DNA from: Arthrobacter sp. EM1
Lineage (GTDB): Bacteria > Actinomycetota > Actinomycetes > Actinomycetales > Micrococcaceae
Direction: 5' to 3'
NCBI RefSeq assembly: GCF_029964055.1
Contig: NZ_CP124836.1
Span: 2,480,001-2,544,000, forward strand
DNA length: 64,000 nucleotides
The position numbers were made by a program, and so were the translations under genes. Each line of letters begins with the position of its first letter. The first letter of the stretch is position 1. The notes below the pieces were generated by a model that had not been told where the DNA came from, did no database searches, and was given only the letters and a program-made list of their open reading frames with translations. Below, piece by piece: positions 9,047 through 17,427 of the stretch.

Positions 9047-11241
9047 TAGAGTGTGGTGCTTTCGACCAGCACTGCCAGGACTGCCTCGCCGTACTTCTCC
9101 AGCTTCGACGGCCCCACCCCGGGAAGAGTGGCGAGCTGTTCGAGGGAGTCCGGCCGTGCTTCGGCAATGGCAGTCAGCGTGGCGTCGGTGAACACCACAA
9201 AAGCCGGGACGTCGGCTTCGAGCGCTTTTTCCTTGCGCCACTGCCGGAGCGCGTCGAAAGTCTGCTCCTCGTAGCTGGGCGGGCACTGGTTGCACCGGCC
9301 CACCTTGCGTTCTGCGCCGGAGGAGAGCATGGTGCCGCAGACCCTGCAGGTAGCGGGCACGGCCGCCTTGCGCCGCGGCGCGGCCCCCTTGCCGCGGACC
9401 GAGGAGCTGGCCACAGAGTCGGGCCGCAGGCCGTCGAGGAACCGCGAGGGCTTTCGGTTGGCGCGGCCGCCCGGGGTGCGCGCGGTGGACCAGGACAGGA
9501 ACAGGTGTTCCCTGGCCCTGGTGATCCCCACGTACAGCAGGCGCCGTTCCTCATCCACGGATTCGGGGCTGTCGGCGAAGGAGATCGGCATCAGCCCCTC
9601 GCTGAGCCCCACGAGGAACACCGCGTCCCATTCGAGGCCCTTGGCGGCGTGCAGCGAGGCAAGCGTGACACCTTGGACGGTGGGGGCGTGCTGGGCCAGG
9701 GAGCGTTCCTGAAGTTCATTGACGAAATCCGCCAGGGTGAACGCTCCGCCGCGGCTGATCACGAGTTCGTCGGCCAGCGCAACCAGCGCAGCGAGCGATT
9801 CCCAGCGTTCCCGGAGCGCGCCGCCGCTGTGCGGAGCCGAGTCCGTATAGCCGAGCGAGGCGACGATGTCGCGGACTAACTGTCCCAGTGGCTCGGGGCT
9901 GGCCGTTTCGGAGACGGCCCGGGTAGCCGCCCGCAGCTGCAGGATGGCGTCGCGGACCTCCTTGCGGGCAAAGAACCGTTCACCGCCGCGCAACTGGTAG
10001 CCGATACCGGCCGAGGCCAGTGCCTGCTCATAGGCCTCGGACTGCCCGTTGGTGCGGAACAGCACGGCGACCTGGCTGGCCGGAGTGCCGGCGTCAAGGA
10101 GTTCACGGACCTTCACGGCGACGGTTGCGGCTTCGGCTTCGTCATCGGAACACTCGGTGAATTGCGGCACCGGTCCGGTCGGGCGCTGCGCCACGAGTTG
10201 CAGAGGCGTGGCCCAGGCAGCGTCGGCGGCTGGCCCGGCGCTTCGCCGGCCGGCCAACAACTCATTGGCGAGCCGTACCACCTGCGGGGTGGAGCGGTAG
10301 TCGCGGATCAGCTTGACCACTGCGGCCTGAGGGTACTGGGCCTTAAAACCAAGCAGCTGCTTCGGCGAGGCGCCCGTGAAGGAGTAGATGGTCTGGCTGG
10401 CGTCCCCGACGACGCAGAGCTCGTCCCGGCCGCCAAGCCACAACTCCAGCAGCCGCTGCTGCAGCGGCGAAACATCCTGGTACTCGTCAACAACGAAGTG
10501 GCGGTACTGCTCCCGGACGGTGGCTGCGACTTTCGGGTCCTCCTGCAGGATGCCCACAGTGATCAACAGGACGTCCTCAAAGTCGATTACGTTCCGGTCC
10601 GTTTTGACGTCCTCGTAGGACTGAAAGACACGGGCGACGGCGGTCAGGTCAAAGCCGCCCGGGGCGCCGCGGCCTTGGGCTTTCTCCAGGTAGTTGGCGG
10701 GCGTCAGCATGGAGACCTTGGCCCACTCGATTTCCGAGGCCAAATCGCGGATGGACGCGCGGTCGGTGCTGAGCCGCAACCGCCGTGCCGCTTCGGCAAT
10801 CATCTGGGCCTTGTGGTCCAGCAGGTTTGGCAGGACGCCGCCAACGGCCTGGGGCCAGAAGAACTGGAGTTGGCGCAGCGCGGCGGCGTGGAACGTGCGG
10901 GCCTGAACGTTCCCGACACCGAGGTCCCGGAGTCGGCTGCGCATTTCCGCCGCGGCCCGCGAGGTGAAGGTGACAGCCAGCAGCCGCTGCGGGTTGTAGA
11001 CGCCGGAGTGCACCCCGTAGGCGATTCGGTGGGTGATGGCGCGGGTCTTGCCGGTGCCTGCCCCGGCGAGGACGCACATGGGGCCCTGCAGGGTACTGGC
11101 AACTTCCCGCTGTTCAGCGTCCAGGCCGCCGAGGATGCGTTCCTCAAGGGAACGGTTGTCCGGCGCCGGAGGCTCGGCATCCGGGCGGTCGTCTGGCCGA
11201 ACTGCCGGGAAGTCACTGGACTGGAAGAGATCTTTGTTCAC
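9046..11241 (-). CDS. uvrD2: ATP-dependent DNA helicase UvrD2 (SF1, with HRDC domain)
   Basis: A 731-residue SF1A helicase. Walker A is AGAGTGKT (near residue 60), motif Ia is [13 protein letters not shown], motif II is [13 protein letters not shown], motif III is [14 protein letters not shown] and the C-terminal motor motif is [16 protein letters not shown] four-cysteine cluster (CRVCG...CNQCP) lies in the linker. It is followed by an HRDC domain ending in [17 protein letters not shown], the domain order of mycobacterial UvrD2, which is essential in M. tuberculosis. The start is GTG at 11241. NudC lies 91 bp upstream on the same strand and the DUF45 peptidase gene overlaps the stop codon. 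Confidence 0.93.
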   Translation of the reverse strand: MNKDLFQSSDFPAVRPDDRPDAEPPAPDNRSLEERILGGLDAEQREVASTLQGPMCVLAGAGTGKTRAITHRIAYGVHSGVYNPQRLLAVTFTSRAAAEMRSRLRDLGVGNVQARTFHAAALRQLQFFWPQAVGGVLPNLLDHKAQMIAEAARRLRLSTDRASIRDLASEIEWAKVSMLTPANYLEKAQGRGAPGGFDLTAVARVFQSYEDVKTDRNVIDFEDVLLITVGILQEDPKVAATVREQYRHFVVDEYQDVSPLQQRLLELWLGGRDELCVVGDASQTIYSFTGASPKQLLGFKAQYPQAAVVKLIRDYRSTPQVVRLANELLAGRRSAGPAADAAWATPLQLVAQRPTGPVPQFTECSDDEAEAATVAVKVRELLDAGTPASQVAVLFRTNGQSEAYEQALASAGIGYQLRGGERFFARKEVRDAILQLRAATRAVSETASPEPLGQLVRDIVASLGYTDSAPHSGGALRERWESLAALVALADELVISRGGAFTLADFVNELQERSLAQHAPTVQGVTLASLHAAKGLEWDAVFLVGLSEGLMPISFADSPESVDEERRLLYVGITRAREHLFLSWSTARTPGGRANRKPSRFLDGLRPDSVASSSVRGKGAAPRRKAAVPATCRVCGTMLSSGAERKVGRCNQCPPSYEEQTFDALRQWRKEKALEADVPAFVVFTDATLTAIAEARPDSLEQLATLPGVGPSKLEKYGEAVLAVLVESTTL

Positions 11242-11332
11242 TGTTGCTGCTCAGTCGTTTGAGGGTGTGCGGTGGATACGCGGCGGGACCCTCAGCGCGG
11301 GGATGCCGGTGCAGGTGGTCAGGAGGGGCTCC

Positions 11333-12400
11333 TCATACGTTGTCCGCACGGTCCTGGATGAGCCCGCCGTACCAGTGTTCGATCAGGGCACGGGCGATGG
11401 ACAATCTGCTGGAGATGACGATCTCTCCGCTGAGTACTGCCGCTTGCAGTTCGCTTCGGCTGAACCAGCGTGCCCGGGTCACTTCGACGCCGTCGGGTGT
11501 GGCTTCTGCGTCCGCGGTGGTGGCCGTGAAACCGAGCATCAGCGAGGCCGGGAAGGGCCACGACTGGGAACCGAGGTACTGGCAGGCGGAGACCCGCACG
11601 CCCACTTCCTCACCGATCTCGCGCACTACTGCCTGCTCCAGCGACTCCCCCGGTTCGACGAAGCCGGCCAGGGTGGAATAGTTCTTCGCATCGAGCGGGC
11701 CGCCGCCGCCGAGCAGCAGCCGGCCGTCCGGACCCACCACTGTGACGATGATGGCCGGATCGGTGCGCGGATAGTGTTCCGATCCGTCGGCGGGACAACG
11801 GCGGACCCAGCCTCCGCTCTCCGTCGTTGTAGCGGTGCCGCAGCGCGGGCAGTGGGTATGTGTGGCATGCCAGTTGGCGATGGCGCTGGCTTCGATGAAG
11901 AGGGCGGTGTCCGCGGGGTTCAGGGCGGCGGCCACTTCGCGGAATCCCGCCCACTGCGCACCCCGGGGGATGCCGGCGATGTGGGCTTCGAATTCCTCGG
12001 CCTGAACCTCGAACTGCTGCGGCAGGATAAAGAGGACCAACTGGGTGCCCGCCGCAAGGTCCGATCCGGGCAGTGCCGTTCCCAGGTAAATCAGCTGCTC
12101 CGGGGCGTACGCCGTGTCCTTCAGGTGGCGGGCAAGTTCTGCCGCGTCCAGCAGCACCAGGCTGCTGCCGTCGATGAGGGCCTGCCGGCCGGAGAGCACC
12201 ATGGCCCGGGCGCCGCCGCCAGCGATGAGCTCCTCGAGCATTCCCGGCTTCAGCCGTGCTGCGGAACCGCGGTCAATCAGCGCCGGGCGGACCGGAAGAA
12301 TTGCGTCGTGAAGCAGGTTGGCGGCCAAGGCTGCAGGCGGGGAGGCTGAGGCGGCGTCGCGGGGGTGGTTCTCTGGTGCCGGATTCTCCGCAAGACTCAT
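11333..12400 (-). CDS. nudC: NAD(+) diphosphatase / NADH pyrophosphatase (Nudix)
   Basis: A 355-residue Nudix hydrolase that would cleave NADH to NMNH and AMP; NudC enzymes also remove NAD caps from RNA. The Nudix box is complete (GFVEPGESLEQAVVREIGEE) and is followed by the NudC-specific SQSWPFPASLMLGF motif. A zinc-ribbon-like CPRCG precedes the catalytic domain, with CPADGSEHYPRTDPA behind it. The start is the ATG at 12400 because a TACGGT hexamer ends exactly six bases upstream, predicting a leaderless mRNA; an in-frame ATG at 12436 would add 12 residues. It lies upstream of uvrD2, as in the Rv3198c-Rv3199c pair. Confidence 0.92.
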   Translation of the reverse strand: MSLAENPAPENHPRDAASASPPAALAANLLHDAILPVRPALIDRGSAARLKPGMLEELIAGGGARAMVLSGRQALIDGSSLVLLDAAELARHLKDTAYAPEQLIYLGTALPGSDLAAGTQLVLFILPQQFEVQAEEFEAHIAGIPRGAQWAGFREVAAALNPADTALFIEASAIANWHATHTHCPRCGTATTTESGGWVRRCPADGSEHYPRTDPAIIVTVVGPDGRLLLGGGGPLDAKNYSTLAGFVEPGESLEQAVVREIGEEVGVRVSACQYLGSQSWPFPASLMLGFTATTADAEATPDGVEVTRARWFSRSELQAAVLSGEIVISSRLSIARALIEHWYGGLIQDRADNV

Positions 12401-12406
12401 GTACCT

Positions 12407-12412
12407 ACCGTA
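12407..12412 (-). promoter_or_regulatory. -10 hexamer of nudC (leaderless)
   Basis: On the minus strand TACGGT is followed by six bases (AGGTAC) and then the ATG. Transcription is expected to start at or next to that A. Confidence 0.5.
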
Positions 12413-12583
12413 CTGACTCCCGCTGACAATTGACATTTGTTCGCCCCGTATGTGGGCAGCCGCACGTGTCCAGCCACACGCGGAGACGCACGCGGCACCG
12501 CGGCACCGCGGCACCACACCGCAAATTATTCCCGATCTTTCAGACTCGCCGTGCTGCATCGCCGTCTTGGGCGCCGCTCAATC

Positions 12584-12589
12584 TACCGT
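12584..12589 (+). promoter_or_regulatory. -10 hexamer of the phosphotransferase gene (leaderless)
   Basis: TACCGT, then GGGAGC, then the GTG at 12596. GGAG is far too close to the GTG to act as a ribosome-binding site, so the spacing supports a leaderless start. Confidence 0.5.
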
Positions 12590-12595
12590 GGGAGC

Positions 12596-13906
12596 GTGAG
12601 AAGAAAACCAATCGAACTGGCAGCTGTGGCAACCGCGGCAGTGCCCGGGCTGACACCGACCGCCGTCAGCTCTGCGCCCGACGATCCGGCAGACTTCGAT
12701 TCGGCACTCCTGCTGGATTCCGAGGGCAAGCGCTGGCGCGTCCGCTCGCCGCGCCATGCCGAGGCCAGCGCCCGCCTGGAAACTGAATTCCTGATACTGC
12801 GCGCTTTCACCCCCGGCGTCCGGGCAGAGCTTCCTTTCCTGATGCCAACCGTCGCCGGGACCGTCCGACAGGGACCGCTGAGCACGTTCGTGTATTCCCA
12901 TTTGGCCGGATCCACCCGATCAGTCGAGGAACTCGGCGCCGCATCATCGGCCGTGGCCCGCGAAATCGGGGCGGCCCTCGCCGCCATCCACGACTTGCCC
13001 CACTCACTGGTCAGCAACGCCGACCTGCCAAGCTACACCCCGAACGAGTTCCGTCAGCGCCGCCTCAACGAACTGGACCAGGCCGCGACCACCGGCATGA
13101 TTCCCGCGCTGCTGCTGCGACGCTGGGAACACGCCCTGGAAGACGTGTCCCTGTGGCGCTTCAATCCGTGTGTGGTCCACGGCGACCTGCACGAGGACAA
13201 CCTGCTGGTGGACGGCGACCGTGTGACCGCCGTGACCGGTTGGACAGACTTGCGGATCGGCGACCCGGCCGATGACATGGCCTGGCTGGTCGCGTCCAAC
13301 GACCATGAATTTGTGGAATCCGTACTAACCCACTACACCTCTTCCCGGCGCGACGTACCGGACGCGCACCTGCTGCGGCGAGCGGCGCTGTCCGCCGAAT
13401 TCGCCCTGGCGCAGTACCTCGTTAAGGGCATCGCCGCCGCAAACCAGGACATGATCGACGAGGCGGAATCCATGCTCACCGCACTCGCCGAGGACGTCGC
13501 GGAACACGGCGGGCAGCCGATCAGCGTTGAACCGCTCCCCCAGCCCGTACCGGCCCCGGAACCGGATTCAAGGCTTGCCGCTGTTCCGGCGGGCAGCGCC
13601 GCACCCGCCGTCCTGGTCACACCGATCCCCCTCGGAACCGCCGGTGCGGACGATGCAGCGAACGACAGTGCCGCGGACGTCGACCGGCCCGCTGGCACCG
13701 CAGGAGCCAGCGTCTCCGTCACTGCAATCCCCGACGAACCGGCCCCCGCGGGCGCAATCGAGGACTCCTCAACCCAGTCGATCGCCGTCGTGGGCGGGGA
13801 CAAAACCGCCCCCGCCGACGAAGCCGCCCCGGTGACGGAGGCGGCGAACCCGGCCGACGACACCTCCACGACCTCGCTCGCGATCGTCGAGCCGAAGACC
13901 CGCTAG
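12596..13906 (+). CDS. Aminoglycoside phosphotransferase-fold (APH) family protein
   Basis: A 436-residue protein with the kinase-like APH fold. The catalytic loop is VVHGDLHEDNLLVDGD and the metal-binding region is TDLRIGDPADDMAWL, resembling macrolide 2'-phosphotransferases. The first 300 residues carry the fold. The last 130 or so are Ala/Pro/Asp/Thr-rich and look disordered. The GTG at 12596 (VRRKPIEL) is chosen for the promoter spacing; in-frame GTG 12551 is an alternative. It converges on adnB with a 4-bp overlap of the 3' ends. A conserved chromosomal position suggests a housekeeping small-molecule or protein kinase role rather than acquired resistance, but the substrate is unknown. 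Confidence 0.8.
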   Translation: MRRKPIELAAVATAAVPGLTPTAVSSAPDDPADFDSALLLDSEGKRWRVRSPRHAEASARLETEFLILRAFTPGVRAELPFLMPTVAGTVRQGPLSTFVYSHLAGSTRSVEELGAASSAVAREIGAALAAIHDLPHSLVSNADLPSYTPNEFRQRRLNELDQAATTGMIPALLLRRWEHALEDVSLWRFNPCVVHGDLHEDNLLVDGDRVTAVTGWTDLRIGDPADDMAWLVASNDHEFVESVLTHYTSSRRDVPDAHLLRRAALSAEFALAQYLVKGIAAANQDMIDEAESMLTALAEDVAEHGGQPISVEPLPQPVPAPEPDSRLAAVPAGSAAPAVLVTPIPLGTAGADDAANDSAADVDRPAGTAGASVSVTAIPDEPAPAGAIEDSSTQSIAVVGGDKTAPADEAAPVTEAANPADDTSTTSLAIVEPKTR

Positions 13907-16900
13907 CCGGTTCCGAGGGCAGCGGCGACGATTTGTTCGAGCCGTTCGGCCGAACCCAGATCGTGCGGCCTGACTACTGCGTCGTCGGCCACGTAGTAGA
14001 ACGCCGCCCGAACCTGGTCCAGCGGGACTTCTTTGAGCCGGGCCCAGGCCAGCCGGTAGACGGCCAGCTGGACAGATTTGGTCTTCAACTGGACGGCCGA
14101 CGGCCGGCGGCCGGTCTTCCAGTCCACCAGATCCCACCCGCCGTCGGAGTCCCGGAAGACCGCATCGATCCGGCCCCGGACCACCACATCACCGACCCGG
14201 GTCTCCACCGGAACCTCCACGTACGCCGGGGCGCGATCGGCCCACTCGGACTGGCGGAACGTCTCGACCATACTGTCCAGCCCGTAGGCTGCATCGATGT
14301 GGCCATCGGAACCGGCAGCTTCCTCCAGGTCCAGCATGCCGGCTGCGCCGAAGTACTCTTCGACCCAGGCGTGGAATGCGGTGCCCTTGCGGGCCGACAT
14401 ACCCGGCTCCCGCGGTACCGGGCGGCGCAGCCTCGCGACGACGGAGCCTGCGTCGTCCTCGAGATCCACCAGGGTGGACGCGGAGATGTGCCCCGGCAGG
14501 TGAACGTCCTGCACCGTGCTCCGACGGGAACGGCGCTCCAGCAGGGTCGCTGCCTCGTCCGCCCACCCGGCCGCGGGGCCACGCAGCTGCCGGCGTGTGT
14601 CTGCTCCGGCGACACCGGCGTCGGCATCCGGCCCGGCATCCGGCGGCACTTTCGGACCCATGGATCCCAACACCCGCCCGGCAGCGGACTCCATGGCCGT
14701 CCGCCGGCCGGGAATGAGGCGCAGCCGGGCGCCGCTGCGAGGATCAACGGGCCCCTCCAGCGGATCATACGGCCACCCCGCGACCTCCAGTTCCGAGGTC
14801 AACGGACTCTCCTGCGGCAATGATTCCTCGCTGACGGACAACGGGTGGATCACGGCGGCGCCGCCGGCGGCGAGCACCTCAAGTTCGGCCAGGAACGGCG
14901 ACATGTCCGCCATCCCGGCCCGCGAGCCGACCCAGGCGGCGCTGGAAACCCAGAGCACATGTTTGGCGCGTGTGTAGGCCACATACGCGAGCCGACGTTC
15001 CTCGGCCTCGCCGTGAACCTGCACGGCGGACTTGAAGTCCTTTTCGGCGTCGAGCCAGCCTTTTTGGTCAGGGTGGTCGAGGTCCCATTGCGGAAGGTCC
15101 GAGCGGTCCCCGCGCAGCGGCCAGGGCAGTGCGGCGCTGCCGCTGCTCCAGCGCGAGTCCCGGCTGCTCGGGAAGGCCCCGGCATTGAGCCCGGGCACAA
15201 ATACCACATCCCATTCCAGGCCTTTGGAAGCGTGTACCGTCAGTAGCTGCACGGCTTCATGGTTCACTTCGGGCGCCGCGGCATCCAGGCCATTCTCTTC
15301 GGCGGCCGCGGCCTCCAACCAGGCCAGGAACGCCAGCACATCCACCCGCTGGGACGTGTGCAGGAAGCCGGCAGCAGCGTCCTGGAAGGCGTCCAGGTTG
15401 CGGCGGGCCTGGTGAATGCTGATCCCCGGCCGTGCGGCGACCTCGATGTCCAGGAGCATCGCCCGCTCCACCTCACCAAGCAGGGTGGTCAGGTCGTCAC
15501 CCATATAGCCGCGCAACTGCCGGAGCTCCGCCGAAAGCCGGAGGAGACGCTCCAGCGCCTCGGCACCGAGCTGGCGGCCGTGCACGGAGGTCCAGCCCGC
15601 ACGCGGGAGCCAGTCGAGTGCCTCGATCAGGCTCGCGGCGTCCGTGAGGTCGCCCTCGATCACCACCGCCTCCGCGCCGTCGTCAACGGTAACGTCGTCG
15701 TCAGCGGCGCCGGGGCGGCCGCGGCGCCGGGCCAGGAAGCTGGACCAGTCGCGCAGGGCCATCAGGTCCGCGGGCCCGATCCGCCAGCGTGCCCCGGCCA
15801 GCAGGCGCATCAGCGAATCGGACCGTCCGGGGTCGGCCAGTACCCGGAGGGTCGCAACCAGGTCCACGATTTCGGGGGTGTCCAGCAGACCGCCGAGCCC
15901 GACGATTTCATAGGGGATCCCGCGCACTTCGAATTCGCGGCGAATGCATTCCATCTGGGCGCGCCGGCGGCACAGAACCGCCATGGCGGGCGGTTCAGGC
16001 TCCCCTGCCGTCCCGCTGAAGTCTGTCACCCTGAATTTCAACACGTCGCCCGCGATCGCCGCGGCCTCATCCTCATCGGTGCCAAACCGGCCCATCACCA
16101 CGCGGCCCTGGACCGCGGCGGGGCTGGGCTGCAGCGGCGGCACCTCGACACCCCCGGCCTTGTCCCGTTCACCGGCCGGGCCGGTCCGGGCCGCGGCGGC
16201 GCTGAGCGGCGCGGAAATGACGTTGGCGGCCGAGAGGATGGTCCGGCCGTTGCGCCATGCCGTGGTGAGGTAGGACGTCGGCGCGAGGGCAAAGCCCGCC
16301 GTGCTGTCTGCCGCGTCGGCACCGGTACCGACGCCGGCTGGTCTTTCGCCGGCTCCGAGCCGCGCCGGGAATTCGCGGACGAAATGAAAGAGCTGGCCGG
16401 CGGAGGCTCCGCGGAAGCCGTAGATCGACTGATTGGGATCGCCCACCGCGGTGACCGCATGGCCGTCGCTGAACAACCGGGAGAAAAGGACAAGCTGGGC
16501 GTGTGAGGTGTCCTGGAATTCGTCGAGCAGCACCACCTTATAGCGCTGGCGTTCGGTTTCCGCGGCGAGCGGAATCTCGTTGGCCACACGGGCGGCGAGG
16601 GCCACGAGGTCCCCGAAGTCGAGGGCACCGCGGGCACGCTTGGCGTCCGTATAGCGCCCCACCATGTCCGCGACGCTGGCCCGGGTGCGCAGCAGTCCGC
16701 TGAGCTCGGCGACGGCCTGGCTGGGATTCTTTGTGGCGGTTGCGAGGTAGGGCAGCTGCTCAAACTCGGCCACCCGCTCCAGCAGCCAGCGGCGGACGCC
16801 GGCGGGTTCCTGGAGATGCTCAGCGCACTCGCCCGCCAGTTGGATGACTGCCTTGACCAGGGTGGATTTTGCGGATCGGAAGTGTTCGTAGTCGCCGTCG

Positions 16901-17427
16901 TAGGCTTCCACGACTTCGCTGGCGAGCTGGAAGGCCTGGGCGCCGCCGAGGAGCACAACGTCGCGTTCGACGCCGAGCCGCAGCCCGTAGTCCGACACAA
17001 TGCCGCTGGCGTAGGAGTGGTAGGTGGAGACCTTGGGTTCAAGTGCATCGGTACTGAGCAGCCCGGCGGGGAACACCTGATTCTGCGTGTCGGACGCGGC
17101 GATACGCTGCAGCGCCGCCAGCTTGGCGCGGATCCGGCTGGCCAGTTCGCCGGCCGCCTTGCGCGTAAAGGTTACGCCGAGGACTTCCTCCGGACGGACC
17201 CAGCCGTTGGCGACAAGCCACACCACGCGGTCTGCCATCGTGGCGGTCTTGCCCGAACCGGCGCCGGCAATAACGAGCCGCGGCGACAGGGGTGAGGAAA
17301 TGATCTGCGACTGTTCGGCTGTAGGGCTGTTGGTCTCCCCCAGCAGGGCCGAGAGCTCCGCCGGGGTGAACCTGGGGACTGGAAGTGCTGCCGGTGCAAC
17401 GGCGGAACGGGCAGTTTCGGTGCTCAT
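13903..17427 (-). CDS. adnB: Helicase-nuclease subunit AdnB (UvrD-like motor plus RecB-family nuclease)
   Basis: A 1174-residue subunit of the AdnAB complex, which resects DNA double-strand breaks in actinobacteria in place of RecBCD/AddAB. Walker A is AGAGSGKTA (residues 54-62), motif Ia GVTFTRKAAGELASR, motif II VVLLDEFQDTSHAQ, motif III GDPNQSIYGFRGAS, and the C-terminal motor motif is RLAYVAYTRAKHVLWVSS. The PD-(D/E)XK nuclease follows near the C-terminus: GRIDAVFRDSDGGWDLVDWK, with the acidic residues and Lys in place. The ATG at 17427 overlaps the adnA stop (ATGA), so the subunits are translationally coupled. Confidence 0.92.
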   Translation of the reverse strand: MSTETARSAVAPAALPVPRFTPAELSALLGETNSPTAEQSQIISSPLSPRLVIAGAGSGKTATMADRVVWLVANGWVRPEEVLGVTFTRKAAGELASRIRAKLAALQRIAASDTQNQVFPAGLLSTDALEPKVSTYHSYASGIVSDYGLRLGVERDVVLLGGAQAFQLASEVVEAYDGDYEHFRSAKSTLVKAVIQLAGECAEHLQEPAGVRRWLLERVAEFEQLPYLATATKNPSQAVAELSGLLRTRASVADMVGRYTDAKRARGALDFGDLVALAARVANEIPLAAETERQRYKVVLLDEFQDTSHAQLVLFSRLFSDGHAVTAVGDPNQSIYGFRGASAGQLFHFVREFPARLGAGERPAGVGTGADAADSTAGFALAPTSYLTTAWRNGRTILSAANVISAPLSAAAARTGPAGERDKAGGVEVPPLQPSPAAVQGRVVMGRFGTDEDEAAAIAGDVLKFRVTDFSGTAGEPEPPAMAVLCRRRAQMECIRREFEVRGIPYEIVGLGGLLDTPEIVDLVATLRVLADPGRSDSLMRLLAGARWRIGPADLMALRDWSSFLARRRGRPGAADDDVTVDDGAEAVVIEGDLTDAASLIEALDWLPRAGWTSVHGRQLGAEALERLLRLSAELRQLRGYMGDDLTTLLGEVERAMLLDIEVAARPGISIHQARRNLDAFQDAAAGFLHTSQRVDVLAFLAWLEAAAAEENGLDAAAPEVNHEAVQLLTVHASKGLEWDVVFVPGLNAGAFPSSRDSRWSSGSAALPWPLRGDRSDLPQWDLDHPDQKGWLDAEKDFKSAVQVHGEAEERRLAYVAYTRAKHVLWVSSAAWVGSRAGMADMSPFLAELEVLAAGGAAVIHPLSVSEESLPQESPLTSELEVAGWPYDPLEGPVDPRSGARLRLIPGRRTAMESAAGRVLGSMGPKVPPDAGPDADAGVAGADTRRQLRGPAAGWADEAATLLERRSRRSTVQDVHLPGHISASTLVDLEDDAGSVVARLRRPVPREPGMSARKGTAFHAWVEEYFGAAGMLDLEEAAGSDGHIDAAYGLDSMVETFRQSEWADRAPAYVEVPVETRVGDVVVRGRIDAVFRDSDGGWDLVDWKTGRRPSAVQLKTKSVQLAVYRLAWARLKEVPLDQVRAAFYYVADDAVVRPHDLGSAERLEQIVAAALGTG

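Noticed and set aside
12596..13906. Acquired antibiotic-resistance kinase
   Set aside because: The APH-fold gene sits in a conserved core neighbourhood with the same base composition and promoter style as its neighbours, with no mobile context.
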